Shown here piece after piece: positions 32,879 to 46,042 of a stretch of DNA of 64,000 nucleotides. Under the pieces are notes generated by a model, which saw only the letters and a list, made by a program, of their open reading frames with translations, searched no databases and was not told the origin of the DNA. This DNA comes from Macrotrachela quadricornifera (taxonomy: Eukaryota; Rotifera; Eurotatoria; Philodinida; Philodinidae), in the NCBI GenBank assembly GCA_022393335.1, contig JAJEKB010021277.1:1-64000 (forward strand). Direction: 5' to 3'. Every line of letters starts with the position of its first letter. Within the stretch, counting starts at the first letter, position 1. The position numbers and the translations under genes are program-made.

Positions 32879-35006
32879 TGAACGATGTATTAAATATTTC
32901 AATAATCCAAAAGGTAATTACTTTTGTCAACGTGATCAAGAATGGTCTGGAAAATATTGTACTATTCAATATAAATGCATGTGTTCATCTGATTCATTAT
33001 GTATTGGTGTTTCAGCAAACAATCGATCTATTTGTATTTGTCCAGTTAATAAATGGGGTTCTCGGTGTCTTCTTTCGAGTACAATTTGTCAATCTAATCA
33101 AAATATGTCATGTCAAAATAATGGTCAATGCATATCTATTGATGAAAATGTTGTATCTACCAAACAATTTATCTGTAACTGTCAAAATGGCTTTAGTGGA
33201 GAAAGATGTGAAATAATTGATAATACAATTATTGTTTCATTTCATAAAAACATAACTTTACCAGAAACAATACTTGTTCATTTCATTCGAGTGATTGATA
33301 ATGTTCAACCTGAAAATGGTTCTACTTTTAAAACTATTCCTATTAATCAAAATTCAATTACTATTCGATGGTCAAGACCATTTCACATTGTATTTGTTGA
33401 ACTTTTCATTAATCAATATTATTTAATGACTGTACAAAAGATTTACAATCAATCGGCAATTATTATTCGATCAATTAATCCATCAGATCGTTGTGAACAT
33501 ATAATGGAAGTATTAAATGAAACTATAGGTAAATTTCATCTTATTCGTCAAATTAAATATTATCATTTAGCATGTCAAAGACAATCATCATTATTATCTT
33601 GTTTTTATGATGATAATCATTTCTGTTTATGTAATCACTATGATAATCAATATGTGGCAAATTGTTTCAAATTTAATTCTTCAATTAAATATGATTGTTT
33701 TGGTGAAAGTAATTGTGAAAATAATGCCCAATGTTTACAAGATAGACCTACTTGTCCACAAACATCAATGTGTGTTTGTCGACCATGTTTTTATGGAAAA
33801 CGATGTCAATTTAGTTCAGATTTATTTGGTCTTTCACTTGATGCTATTTTAGGTTATTATATTAAACCACATGTAAATATGAAAGATCAACCTTCTATTG
33901 TTAAAGTAAGCATTGCAGTGGCAACAATCATGACTGTAATAGGTCTTGCCAATGGTGTTTTATCGATGATTACTTTTATGAATAAAGAACCACGTGAAGT
34001 TGGTTGTGGTTTATATTTATTTGGACCATCAATAACTACTTTATTTGCTATAACTATATTTGCACTTAAATTTTTAATGCTTATCATTACACAAATGACA
34101 TATAATACCAATCGATCATTTCTCAAGTTTCAATGCCATTCCATTGACTTTTTATTGAGATTTTGTCTTAATATGGATCAATGGTTGAATGCATGTGTAG
34201 CAATTGAACGAGCATTTACTGTAATTAAAGAAGTTAGATTTAATAAAAAACAAAGTAAACAAATGGCTAAATATATCATTGTTATTCTTATTATTCTAAA
34301 TATTCTTACAATTATTCATGATCCTATTCATCGCCGTTTGTTAGATGATGATAATGATGGTGATGAAAAGCGTATTTGGTGTATTATTACTTATTCAACT
34401 ACTTTCCAGACACACAATACATTCATTAATATATTTCATTTTTTTGCTCCATTTCTCATCAATGTTATTTCGGCTATCATGCTTATTGTCATGACTACTC
34501 GACAACGAACATCTGTTGAAAAACGTAAGCCTTATCAAAAAATATTGTGTGAACAAATTCAACAACATCGTCAACTGCTTATTGCTCCAATTATTTTGAT
34601 TATTCTTGCGATTCCACGCTTGATCATTTCTTTTGTTTCAGGTTGTATGAAATCAACTAGTAACACATGGCTATTTCTTGCTGGATATTTTATTTCATTT
34701 ATTCCTTCTATGCTTACTTTCGTTGTATTTGTTATTCCATTAAAATTATATAAACAAGAATTTCAGAAGTCTGTCAAACAATATCGACAAATGATACGGA
34801 TACGAAGCATACTTCATTTTTGGAAGGTTGGTACAAAAAAAGAAACTTTTTTTTCCACTGAAAAGCAGTTAGACATTATCCAAGAAAACAAATCTGTGTG
34901 TAGATCTGAAATGACATTCTCCGAGGATTCTTATTCTCGAGTTAATCATTTGCACATAAAATACCAAACAATATTTGACTGTAGAAAAAGAGTAAAATAT
35001 GTCTAA

Positions 35007-35952
35007 TTACTGCTGCTATTACTTATTTTCGCTGAAACCCTAAAAGGTCCTGAAGAGACATCATATCAACACTGGTGTTATAAGTACAAGAACATAATAA
35101 AGAAACATAAAAAAAGAAAATGTATGCCACTCGATATTACATTTTTGCTAGAAAGGACTATACTATGTACTTCTCTATTCTTAGTTTATTATCACTGTTC
35201 ACTCTTTTGTTTCGCAGTCGCTCTGAGAAAGCTAATTCTCCAATTCGAATGCTCACACTATGCGGGCGCAAATCATAAAAGAAGAACAAGCAATGAGAAG
35301 TACTTTTAAACATCTCAACTACGTATTCATCGAAATCGGTACTAGCCCGGGAATGCCGGATTTGGTCAGTATCAGATACAACAAGTGCCGAGCTCGAACT
35401 TCTTGAGTTCGATCATTGCCAGTAGCAGAGATCATTAAGTCTTATATCAAGGAATATATATGGGCACCCAAGTCATATATTATGAGAGCACGCATAGTTG
35501 ATCATGTCCTATATATGATGTTCTTCGTGCTGATTTGGGGGTTAGCAAGAATTCACTTTCATATGGTCCTAACAATAGCATGTTTTCTATTTTCGATACC
35601 TAAGTTGGAGCATTAATGTATAGAAAAACCGATGAAATAAAAAATGAATTTGAATGTTTTCATAAATAACTCTGAGTTTTCTTCGAATGATTCCAATGAT
35701 TCTAGGTGATTCCGCTATCTGTAATCAATTATTTCCCTTTGCTTTGAGGTCTTATGACTGTCTTCATATAATAGTCCTAAAGGATATAAGGGCATCTCCA
35801 TGTAGTAGCCTTCGACACATTTTCCTTATAGCCTTATTTAGTCTTTAACCCGGCACAGGCACATAATGATACAGATACTCTGAACATTCTTTATATAGAT
35901 TGTTATGATAATCATGCGGCTGATAGAACCTGGGTTTTCCAGCATCGACGGA
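35007..35952. other. Intergenic 3' of the receptor gene
   Basis: AATAAA-type sites occur near 35096. A stretch at 35395-35440 (TTGAGTTCGATCATTGCC) was examined for a tRNA B-box, but no cloverleaf follows. No gene seen. Confidence 0.4.
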
Positions 35953-36322
35953 ATTCAGTATTAGAAATGCAACGGTGACGCTCAGTCATCGCTTGATTGT
36001 GAGAATTGCTAACTGCTTTAGACTGGTTATCATTCCATTTGAATAGTAGTTTATTTTCTTTCATATAAGTAAAGCGTAAAAAGACATTTTGTTTTAGATT
36101 TCCATTGCAAACCTTGCTCGAAAGTACGAAGTCCAGGAATGGTTGCTCTAGTTTTTCCTCTGACATAGATAGATTTCTTACTCTGCGGACAAACATGCAA
36201 ACGTATCGTCAATTTCGAGGTTCAGAGCCTGATTATAGCAAAAGAAATAAACTATTATTCAAGTGGAATAATAATAGGTCTGAATTGGTTATCGTCATCG
36301 TTGCATCTCTATCCAGTACTGA
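35953..36322. repeat. Short element with terminus ATGCAACGGTGACG
   Basis: The left end ATTCAGTATTAGAAATGCAACGGTGACG is inverted at the right as CGTCATCGTTGCATCTCTATCCAGTACTGAT. Inner inverted blocks surround AAATAAACTATTATTCAAGTGG (36245 on) and its complement at about 36040-36062. It shares the terminus of the 2.2-kb palindrome at 15243-17505 but lacks the tandem arrays. Confidence 0.65.
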
Positions 36323-39009
36323 TACCAAACTAATCCAATACTGACAAAAATCGAAGGCTTTAGTTTCGATGCATACTTAATCTCAACAGAATCTAATATA
36401 CCGTGAATCCAAACTATCTCACTATTTTGTCCATACCATCGAAGTATTCTAACTAAATACAGCATAGAGAAGAGCGTATCTTCCCTCGTAAACAATGGTA
36501 GACTCCTTTGAGACAGATAAAATACAAGAATGTAAATAAAGGAAGGGCGAAAGTTCAAAAAATATATAGAACAAATCGTTCGTCTAGAAAACATGGTTTA
36601 AATTTCACTGTAATTAATCCGTCGTAAGGTCGGAATTGAATAAAATTCAGGTTGATCAAAAACGATATTGAGTCATTTTACTAGATCCAGACATTGATCT
36701 TTATGACGCATTTCAATTCTATCAGTCAAGACAGATGCTAGATCGTTGGAAAAACAGAATGATGAGAGAGCCATTGTAAGAAAATTTTCAGTGCCATCCT
36801 GAAAAGTGATAAAAATGTTAATATAAAACTGGAATCATGAAGCCCACTTCGTCCAATCGAAAGCCATCATGATCATTTTCCTTGAATCTCGGTAACAGCT
36901 CTCGACCATCTCTTTGAGATCATGTATCGGATAATTGTTCAAACAGATAAAAGCTCACAGTGATGATGATGCCGGACACAAATGCTACTTTGACCTACCT
37001 AAGAATATCGTGCCGTTGCCCAAGAAGATCAGTGAATCATCAACGCCTGAATAGCTTTAGTTATTATCTTGCCTTATAGCACATTCAATACTTCTTCTTT
37101 CATTCGCATAACTTCGTTGTATTTAGTTATAAAAGCAAAAGATCGACATTTTGCAAGCATTCCTATGAGTTTTTGTAAGAGAGATGAATGATTATGTTGA
37201 ATAGTGAAAACCATAGTACAATGAGCCGCAAAAATAGTAAGAAAATTGACAAATTCATGAGAATTGAAGCGACTAGAGATGGGTGATTCCGATACGATTC
37301 TAGACGGAATTTTTCTCCGAGTAATAATTGAATCAGTTATTCAGAAACTTATTAAAACAATATTTGTTAAATAGTTACACTAGTAGGTGCTCCTGAAAAC
37401 AATACAATGCAATTCAATTATCTATAAACTAATTTACAAATGCTTTTTCAGTCATATTCACGAGTACAAAAAATAAAAGTCACTATCAAAAAATGGGTTG
37501 AGTTCACCCGCTGGTTTCTTCACTGTCGTTGTTTTTCTCTCGACTAGGAAGATCATTAGAATTTCCATTGATTGTTTACAAACTCTGTATCGCTTCTGTG
37601 TTTTCATTCTTATGCATTCATACTGCCTGAAGGGGTTAACCGAAAGGAAAAAGAATGAATGCACTTCAGTTAGTTATAGCGGGTATCAAAGCGTTTTGTT
37701 TATATTGAAAACCTTTAAGGAAAAAAAAGAAGTCTGAAAAATAGTGCTGACAAACTATTTTAATAAAAACCACCTAAAATCAAAGAGAAAAAAACGAAAT
37801 TTTGTTGTGAGATTCGAAGCAAGATTATTTCTATTCAAAAATAACTAAATTTTAGCGATTCCGATTCTAGAAATAGTTGGCTTTGCACATCCGTATTGCT
37901 GACATTGAAACATGATAGAATTCATCGAGACTTGTTGGAAATGAGTAAGCTGTACTAGTGGATAAGCAAAACGAGTAATTTTGTTGCTCTTGTGGTATAT
38001 GTAGAAAATTATTTCTTTGCTCGTTCAACAGTAGAATAATTGTTGTAGACGATGAGCAACGTATTTGTGTTGATAAAGCAAATTGAGCATCGGAAGGAAT
38101 ATAAAATTGCTACACACTATAATATCGGTATCCTTTAATCAACATTTACTGATTGTAACCACTTATCAGCTGTTATTAAAGCAGATAAAATTCATTAACA
38201 TTTAGTGTCTCTGAATATTCTAAAGTCTTTTGAATGTTTAAACGATTAGCAGACATTTATTTTGATTGCTAGGCACTTGATGATAGTCTTTGCCGAGATA
38301 TTATTCACTGTCTAGACTCTTGAAATTACTTTTGTGCCTTTCAGTTGTACGAACATGAAGAGTGAAGAAGAGAAAGACTTTACATCGGAATAATAAAACA
38401 TCTCTAACTGATAGCAAGAAAGAGAAAGAATGAATTATAGCTGATTATTACTCACAAAATGACATGTTTCTATATCATAGAATGTTAGATCATGTTATCA
38501 TATGTTCATAGCTTATTCCAATAAAAGTAGAAAATTAATGGCACACTTGGAAAAAATAAAATTATGTTTTTAAAATTCTTTCATTGATTTTTTCTCTGTT
38601 TAGGAAAATGAAGAATTATCAAAGAATTAAAATACGAATATTGAATTATCAGAATATTTGAAATCGAAAAATGATGTTGTGTCTATATATTTATCTTGTT
38701 GTCTCGTTAACTTTTCTTTGTTGTGTACAGTCATAATTATTATTTTATTTGCTTATTTGTGTGAAAATATATTCAACTATGCCATGTTAGTTCAATAAAA
38801 ATCAGTTTAACACATTTGAGAGGATGTGACCCACCGGTGGGCCACATTATATTTTTAGAAGAAACTGTGTAGAATAACACTTTCTTTTGCCTTTTTTCTT
38901 AGATAAGTTAAACGTTAGCACGTCATCTGTTCTACCCTCGGTAGTTTGCGACTCATTTATTTTATAACATAATGTCTCTTATTAAAATACTCACATAACA
39001 ATATCACGA
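36323..39009. other. Long intergenic stretch, no gene seen
   Basis: No exon-like frames or clear repeats. A perfect 12-base palindrome CCCACCGGTGGG lies at about 38831-38842, shortly before the piggyBac relic, and could belong to its end or be chance. GATTCCGAT..ATTCTAGA motifs recur at about 37285 and 37860 in the same orientation. Confidence 0.4.
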
Positions 39010-39450
39010 TCACATTCAATAAACCCATACAATCAATGTATGGATGGTGTTGATTCGTTCGACATGCTCATGAGTTTATATCGAATTCAACTGAAAGGAA
39101 ACAAGTGTTATTGCAAATTTTTTGAATTCTTCTATCATCAATTTGTGGGTCATATACAAGCAAATAACATCTTCTGAGATTGATCTGTTGAATTTCAAGT
39201 TGAGTTTAGCTCAACAATTGGTTATATCTCTTGTTGAGATTCAATCAGGATCACTTGGTATGAATGATTTTTCAAGGTATAATTAAATTGGACATTTTTC
39301 TGGTTGGAAAGATCTGAATGGTACAACAAAAAATTTCAAAAGTAAACGATATCACATCTCAGGATGTCGAAAAAGAACTAGCACATACTGTAAGAAATGT
39401 AAAGTTTGATTTTGTTACACTGAAACAAATCATTTCCAATTATACCATCA
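39010..39450 (+). pseudogene. piggyBac-type transposase relic
   Basis: The frame PYNQCMDGVDSFDMLMSLYR (39028 on) continues IQLKGNKCYCKFFEFFYHQFVG. This matches the C-terminal catalytic region of piggyBac transposases, where the consensus reads near YN..MGGVDK.DML..LYR..IK..KW. The frame stops at TGA 39175-39177. At about 39362-39450 there is a second remnant, CRKRTSTYCKKCKV-stop-FCY..FQLYH, resembling the cysteine-rich C-terminal finger. Stops and frameshifts make it dead. The N-terminal half and terminal repeats are not recognisable. Confidence 0.7.
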
Positions 39451-39822
39451 GTTACAAGAATAGTATTTTTTAAAATCTCTGAAAAACCAACAATGCAATT
39501 GTCAATGTATGACATGAATGTATTGACGTTTGACGGATTTAGTTCAAATTAGTCGTGCGAATATTAGGGATCATAAGTGTGATGTTAATGAGCGAACTGC
39601 CCTTTCAAAGCGGTAGGTTTTAGCCAAAGGCAAGAAAGGGTTGAAAAAAGATTGTTATTGTTTCTCTAGATGTATTATTATGTGTTTGACTTGGAGTGTA
39701 AAAATAACGTATACTGATGTTTTATCATAAGTCAATATCATTTAGAGTCAGAAAAAGAAAAATCCAACATAAAATTTCATATTTTTATTTTTCAATTGTA
39801 TTCTCTTGTTAGATTTAACCAC

Positions 39823-40074
39823 ATGAAAATAACTATTAAACTGCCAACTGGTCGAGCAAAGATATTTGAAATGGAACCATCTGATTCGATTTTGAAATTA
39901 AGATTATTAATTTCTGAATGGTTGAAGGTTTCATATAATGGTCTTAAACTTGGTTTTATTGGTATGGATAATCAACGTACATTGGAATCCTATGGAATTA
40001 ATGATGATGCTACGATTTCACTTATGCTTGGTAATCATGCATTACCTTTACATGATTATGAATCATATCAATGA
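39823..40074 (+). CDS. Small ubiquitin-like domain protein
   Basis: From Met at 39823 the product is 83 residues: KITIKLPTGRAKIFEMEPSD starts a beta-grasp, followed by SILKLRLLISEWLKV (helix), LKLGFIGMDNQRTLESYGIN (compare the LIFAGKQLEDGRTLSDYNI region of ubiquitin) and DDATISLML. It ends after a short acidic tail with no di-glycine, so it is not a conjugated modifier; more likely a ubiquitin-like interaction module. An in-frame GTG/ATT stretch upstream could extend it, but a TTGTTAG acceptor just before suggests either a short 5' exon or a 5'-UTR intron. Partners unknown. Confidence 0.7.
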   Translation: MKITIKLPTGRAKIFEMEPSDSILKLRLLISEWLKVSYNGLKLGFIGMDNQRTLESYGINDDATISLMLGNHALPLHDYESYQ

Positions 40075-41083
40075 AACAATTTTATAAAAATAGGAGTGAA
40101 TAACAGTATGAATGTCAATAAAAGAAAAAGAAGCACCTGCATATCCTATTGAAATCACTTCGAAACAGCAAATTTTGTTATTTAAACTTTTTTTCCTAAT
40201 TCGATATTCTCCTTTTGATGTTAACTGAGAGAATCGTGGGTGACAATAACATATTTACACATCAATTCTACATACAGCCATATTTTTACCTTCACCCGTC
40301 ATGAAAAACTTTATGATAATGAAATGATATCTGAAGATGATTTCTCTTTCCTTTCATTTTTGATAAATCGAGTTTAATCAATAATCTGCAATGTTCTATT
40401 CCCTCTGGTAAGTAAATTCTACATGTACTAATGTCTTCACTTCTCCTAGATGACAATCGAATATCTCGAGAACACTAAAATAAGCTTTTCTTTGCTTTCA
40501 AAATGGTTCATTTTGAAAATTATCGATGTACTGATGTTTAATTGTATGTTAAGATTCCCATGGAATCAAAAGATCAATTTCGAATTGTTCAAGTTGAGAT
40601 AAATAATGTTCAATCATAATTTGCTATTGTTTACCATCCAATGTATCATCATCCGTTGGGACGATTCATAGGCAGCGGAGCCATTAGGTCTGCGTAGACA
40701 CAAATCTTTCTTAGATTGGAGTAGGATAGGTTTAGGTTTCATGTTTCTCTGATTGCTGTATGATTTTAAGAAGAAAAGAGCAACAATAGTTTCAAGAAGA
40801 ACCCAGCGTCATTTGAAATTCATCGAAGAGTTCAAATAAGACTCACGATGAAACGGAATTACACGGTCTTTTTTTGTTATTTTTCTTCAAACAGTCTTTC
40901 TCAGATAGTTCGTTAGTTCTTATCTTATCACGACACTGATACATCAGACAGTTACTATACTTTTATAGAATTGAAATCTCAGAAGAAAACTTAAAGCTTT
41001 CACCATTTGAAACAAATGAAGGAAGCCAGTTTTCAACTTTTTCTTATCCATATAAAATAACAGAATTGAAATCAGACAAAATC
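40075..41083. other. Intergenic, nothing recognised
   Basis: AT-rich, with no exon-like frames, no tandem structure and no recognisable RNA gene. Confidence 0.4.
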
Positions 41084-42034
41084 TAAAGGATGAGTAGAAA
41101 GTTTCGACCCCTCTCTATAAATTGATGTTATTCATATAAAATTCATACATAAACAGTTGATCAAAATATACAGTTTTGTAGAGAATGATGAGAGCTATCA
41201 TCTGGAAAAAAATAATTCAGACACCATCGAGTATATGTAAAGTTATGATCGTTTTATTAATCGTGACTAAGTATTTTCTACGTTACATTTTTCTCAAAAT
41301 TAAAAGTATTCTTGTAATATTCGAAATGCAATATTGTTTCTAGATATTTTTATACGTTTCGATAGAACTTGAGAAACTCTACAAGAATATGAATATCCAA
41401 AATAATTCTGATCATCTTTTCAATAGAAAACTTAAGGACAATTAGAAAGAGTAATAAAAATTTTGTGTATCATACGCGGATAGCAATATCCTTAAATATC
41501 TATGACTTTAGTAAGCAAGCTTTTCATCTGTTAGTTTATGTTTCGAGATGCATTATCACATACTGAAGGTAAAAATAACTTTTCGGAACTTCGAGAACGA
41601 ACAGAACAGTCAATCAGATAAAATTATTGAAAATTAACCATAATTTCTCCGGTGCAGGATATGTGAAATTTTTCTGATTTCTTTCAAATTTTTTAACAGA
41701 AATAAGAACAGAATTTTTTGAATATTCATATTCTTGTAGAGCTTCTCAAGTTCTATCGAAACATATAAAAATATCTAGAAACAATATTGCATTTCGAATA
41801 TTACAGGAATACTTTTAATTTTGCGAAAAATGTAACGTAGAAAATACTTAGTCACGATTAATAAAACGATCATAACTTTACATACACTCGATGGTGTCTG
41901 AATTATTTTTTTCCAGATGATAGCTCTCATCATTCTCTACAAAACTATACATTTTGATCTACTGTTTATGTATGAATTTTATATGAATAATATCAATTTA
42001 CAGAGAGGGGTCGAAACTTTCTACTCACCCTTTA
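41084..42034. repeat. Foldback element with about 320-bp arms
   Basis: The left arm (41084-41402) and right arm (41715-42034) are inverted and roughly 95 % alike by eye. They share AAAGGATGAGTAGAAAGTTTCGAC at the ends, GATGAGAGCTATCATCTGG, TAATCGTGACTAAGTATTTTCTACG and GAACTTGAGAAACTCTACAAG. The loop is about 310 bp and non-coding. Confidence 0.8.
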
Positions 42035-42259
42035 TGCTCATCTTTATTATTATTATTATCCATATTTAGTTTTTCAAATGAGAATATCTGCACATTAGAT
42101 TGAATATATATTCGAACGATCTATTTTGTATTTTATTCTATTCTCAGTTTCTTACTCATTTCATCATTATTAATGGTCAGTGGAAACAATTGTCGTCAAA
42201 GACTTCTTTATTGCTCAATCTAAACATCTTTATTCAAACAAATATCTAAGATATACGAA

Positions 42260-44017
42260 TTAATGAATCCATATGAAAATAATCCGATTATCGAGTTTGT
42301 ACGTTAAACTTCCTGTTTGTTTTCTTTCATTCAACCAAAGTTTAATCGAATCTATACTTTCACTTCCAAAATGTATTTTGATTAAAGATAAATGCTTGAA
42401 TATATCAATAACTTGTTTCAATATTTCTAATGAAATATTTCCATAAAAAGAAAATTCATTGAGTTTTGAATAATCTGCATATAATGAAATTGTCGATGGT
42501 AACCATCCTCGACTATCTAACTGTATTAAAGATTTGAGTCTTTGTAGACAAATCGGAGAAGAACGACGTGCGGTTTCTAATATATCATAAAGAAAGTAAC
42601 CATAATCTAATCGAATTGATAATTGACTTGGATGATATTGAAGTATGTCAAAAAATAAAATTGGATTAATTCTATCAATAATAATCAATTGTTGAATTGA
42701 TGAAAGATTTACAAATTTATTTAATTGTTTATAAGTTATTTCCTTATCTATTTGATGTACAGAAAATGATTGAATAGAATTAAAATGTCATTGAGAAGAA
42801 AGAAGTTTTGTGCTAATTGTATCGATATGTAATCGTGAAATATTTATTGCACTATTTACACTTGTTGATGTTCTTTCATATGGTAAAAGATAAATTAATT
42901 CGTTTTTCATACAAGGAAGAGTGTAAAGAAATAATCTATAACCAAATAGATAATCACTATTAATAAACCATTTTTTTTCTTTTAACCAAAAATCACTTTT
43001 AAATGATTTGATAAGATTATCATATGGTTTTGGAATTAATCTTTCATCAACATAGAAAAAGAATCGAAATGTTTTTAATTGAGGAAGATATTTATGTAGA
43101 ATACTTTCCCATTCATAACCAAATATATAATCATCTTTATCTAATTCACCTTCGATATCTAATTGTTTCAATTGAGTTAAATATATTAATTGTTCAAATA
43201 AAACTCTAAAACTATCAAATCTTGATATATTATAAAATTTTAAACAGGTTATTGTTTCAAAATTTTTTTTATAAATTTGATTAAAATTAAAATTAAAATT
43301 TTGAATAGAAATTGATTTAATATTTCTTGTATAAATATTCAACCAATTTAAATCATCAAAACACATCAAATGAAATTCATAATGTTCAATTGTTGATTTA
43401 ACATCGGATAATATCATTTCTTTTCCATTAAAAAATGAATGATCAATATTCCATTGGAAATATTTTAATGTTGGAATTTTGAATAATATTATACAACGAA
43501 ATAGATTGGAACTTTCATTAGACGTGGCAAATTTTACATATTTTCGAAGCGATAATGATAAATATTTTAATCGTTGAAAATTTGGTAATAATAAAACGAA
43601 TGATTGTAATGGATTACAATCATCACCAGTAAATGAAAGCTTCTCTAATGTAAAATAATGCATTGTTAGAGGATATTTAGATAAATATTGATCAATATGG
43701 AGCCGTGAATAGTCAATGGAACGTAATCGTAATGATTTGATTTGAGAAATATTGATAGGAAATTGTTGAATAGAATGAAATTTATATGCATCTCTCATAT
43801 TTGATATATCGAAAGAATATTTTTGATACGAATGTAATAAAGATTGAAAACGAAAATTAGGTTGTTGAAAAGCATCGATTATACTAAGACAAGGTAAATA
43901 ATCAAATATAATGAAGATTAATTCATTTGATAGATTTTCGAATTTTGATATTGATGATCCATTTTGTATGGAAAAATGATGATGATGATGATTAGAGTTT
44001 AGTTCTGAAATGGACAT
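42260..44017 (-). pseudogene. F-box protein gene with one in-frame TGA
   Basis: The frame reads 409 residues from Met at 44017, stops at TGA (42788-42790), then continues in the same frame for about 175 more residues to TAG/TAA near 42260. It starts with a His-rich tract (five His) and an F-box: FENLSNELIFIIFDYLPCLSIIDAF (about residues 26-50). The rest is leucine-rich and repetitive in the style of F-box/LRR substrate adaptors (IKSLRLRSIDYSRLHIDQYL, LKQLDIEGELD). F-box proteins bind SKP1 in SCF ubiquitin ligases. The post-stop part keeps the same composition and LRR-like spacing (LKSLIQLDSRGWLPSTISLY), so the TGA looks recent: a nonsense allele, a base error, or recoding. No splice sites that would skip the TGA were found. 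Confidence 0.75.
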
Positions 44018-44983
44018 GATTTGAGATACAGAAGAATAAATGAAAATGAATGTTGCTCACGATTTATGTAAAATGATAAGAATATGAATGACACGTGTTT
44101 TTTTTCTGTTTGACGATAAGAGATACAAAGTTTATATTATTATTGTAAAAGATGGAAAAAAACAGGTTCATTGTGGAAATTTACATGGTTTCGTCATGAG
44201 CAGATAAGTTTTTATATCTTTACATGATCTTTTCTCACCAATGAAAATATTAGAGCATAAAAATTGGCTGGTAAATATTTATTTTCAAACTGGAATATTA
44301 AATAAGTAATATTCATCGGTATGTCGATTCATTTGACCGTAGACTGAGCCAAATATAAATATGCATATGCCTGTTTTCGGATTGTATGTGCATAGGAGAA
44401 TAGATTTCGAAGTTAAAACTTCTTTCTAACATTAGAGTGATTTTTTTCAAAATGAAAATTTGCAGGATCAAGACAAAAGAAAAAAACTAATATTCAATAT
44501 CACATAAATTTTGATTACTTTTTCTAGAACTATTTGTCGACATGATCAATATTGAATAGTGGAAGTTAATATTATATTCATTTCATTGTTTAATGTCAGT
44601 ATAGATGTAAAATTTTATAGATTGGAAAAACAATCTTGAGGGTGATGGTGAGGGTACAAATACGTATTATAATCTCTTTTCCGTTTATCTTTTTCCACAT
44701 TCACACTTTCTATACACTCGTTATTGACAACGATTATACATATAATACTTGAGAGTTAAGTAAATGAACTTAACTTTAGAGTTTAACACTATTAGTAAAG
44801 ATGTTTATACATCCTTGATAATAGAAAAACGGTTCTATGGAGTGAATCAACCTCGCTACTTTTTGTTTGCTCTCATTTATTTTTTCGAGATTAAAAAGAA
44901 AATCATTGTGAAATGAATTATTTATGTCAAAGTTTTGTAGAAGAAGAATAGATATATGTCATGTTATTTATAAGCGATATGTG
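44018..44983. other. Intergenic between two minus-strand genes
   Basis: AT-rich, no exon-like frames and no obvious repeats. Confidence 0.4.
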
Positions 44984-45785
44984 TTATTTGATCATATTGG
45001 TGACAATAACACCACCTATATTAAATACGACCCCGATAATAGCCAAAATACATGATACACCCATGCTACCATCAGCATATTTTTTAGCATCCTTAGTAAA
45101 ACTAATTCCGATACCAACGCAAATAATTCCACTAATAAAACTGAAAATAGCAAGACTTTTAGCTAATACAAAAACGATCTTTTTGAATGTTTCATTCACG
45201 AATATAATCAATAATGTAGCTATAGCAGCTAGTGGACATAATATACAACATATTGTAATAAATGCACGTATTGCCATAATTTTATCATCAACCTTTGTTG
45301 GAAAATCAACACATACTGACATACCATTTTGTAATCCACATATTTTCCACAAACCAACTTTTATTGCACCTGACCCAGCAGAATACTTTGTCCTAAAAAA
45401 ATAAATAAGACTAAATTTTGTACAGAATTTCTTTTCAAATTTCGAAATCTCTCGATTTACTTCCTTTTCATCTCAATATTTCTTCAAATCGCAATTCTAT
45501 CGCAACGACAATTATAAATTAATCTAACACGATGATATCTATCGATTGGATTACAATTAGGAATGTTCTGTTTCAATACGAATACTGCATAACTATCACT
45601 GAATGCAGTTTGCATTAACGAATATATCGTTTCTTTTTTTCCTTTTCATCAGTTTTTTGAATAGATAATGTTTTAAAAACGTTTACATACCACACTGGTA
45701 AACTATTTGCGGTAATATATAAAACAGAAACGATTACCATTATTGCAAATGTAATATATATCATTCCTCGATTTTCAAAAGCCAT
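44984..45785 (-). CDS. Claudin/PMP22-like four-transmembrane protein
   Basis: Two exons: 45785-45691 (MAFENRGMIYITFAIMVIVS.., TM1) and 45392-44984, joined by a GTATGT..TTTTAG intron in phase 2, giving about 167 residues. The first extracellular loop carries the family signature: Trp (LPVW) at the junction, GLW (VGLWKICG), then two cysteines (KIC and MSVC). Three further hydrophobic helices follow (ITICCILCPLAAIATLLIIF, SLAIFSFISGIICVGIGISF, CILAIIGVVFNIGGVIV). Family members act in junctions, myelin-like membranes or channel regulation; nothing here narrows that. The codon formed across the splice encodes the conserved Trp, which supports the intron model. Confidence 0.85.
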
Positions 45786-45885
45786 TTTGTATAGGACGAT
45801 ATTTTCTATTCGAATAAAGAAAATAATAATATTATATAGAATTCAGTTACAGAAAAAGAGCTTGTCAGCGTATCTCCTTTGAGGA

Positions 45886-46042
45886 CACAATGTGGAATTC
45901 ACATATCTTTAAATAATGGGCCCGCAATTAATTAAACATAGGAACCAATTTCTGTATCATGCCTGTCTGTACTGGAGGGGATCAACAAAAATTTCGCGTT
46001 AAAGCTTGCACTCACATTTTTGTATGTGAGTTCCGCAAAATT
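45886..46042. mobile_element. Short MITE, TIR TGTGGAATTCACATAT
   Basis: ACAATGTGGAATTCACATAT at 45886 is inverted at 46023-46042 as TATGTGAGTTCCGCAAAATT. It has the same termini as 1664-2000, but the body is only about 155 bp. Confidence 0.5.

Larger units (their letters stand above)
26338..35006 (+). pseudogene. LDLa/EGF/seven-transmembrane receptor gene, split by insertions
   Basis: Three collinear coding blocks belong to one large adhesion-type receptor. Block A (26338-28031) has a signal peptide (MLYIRNFLCFILL..), an EGF-like Cys cluster (CNCTLPRFGPLC) and several LDL-receptor class A repeats (for example CNRGSTLACLDWTEICNGRLDC). Block B (29535-about 30545) continues in the same frame after the hAT-like insertion with more LDLa repeats and an EGF (CLCLPSFYGNMC), but has an in-frame TAA at 29709-29711. 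Block C (about 32886-35006) carries EGF modules (CQNNGQCISI..FICNCQNGFSGERC) and a seven-helix domain (about 33890-34780) ending VVFVIPLKLYKQEF. TM3 is followed by IERAF where rhodopsin-like receptors have DRY. About 30-40 residues between blocks B and C are replaced by the palindromic insertion. Frames are otherwise open and conserved, so decay is recent, or an intact allele exists elsewhere. Confidence 0.8.
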
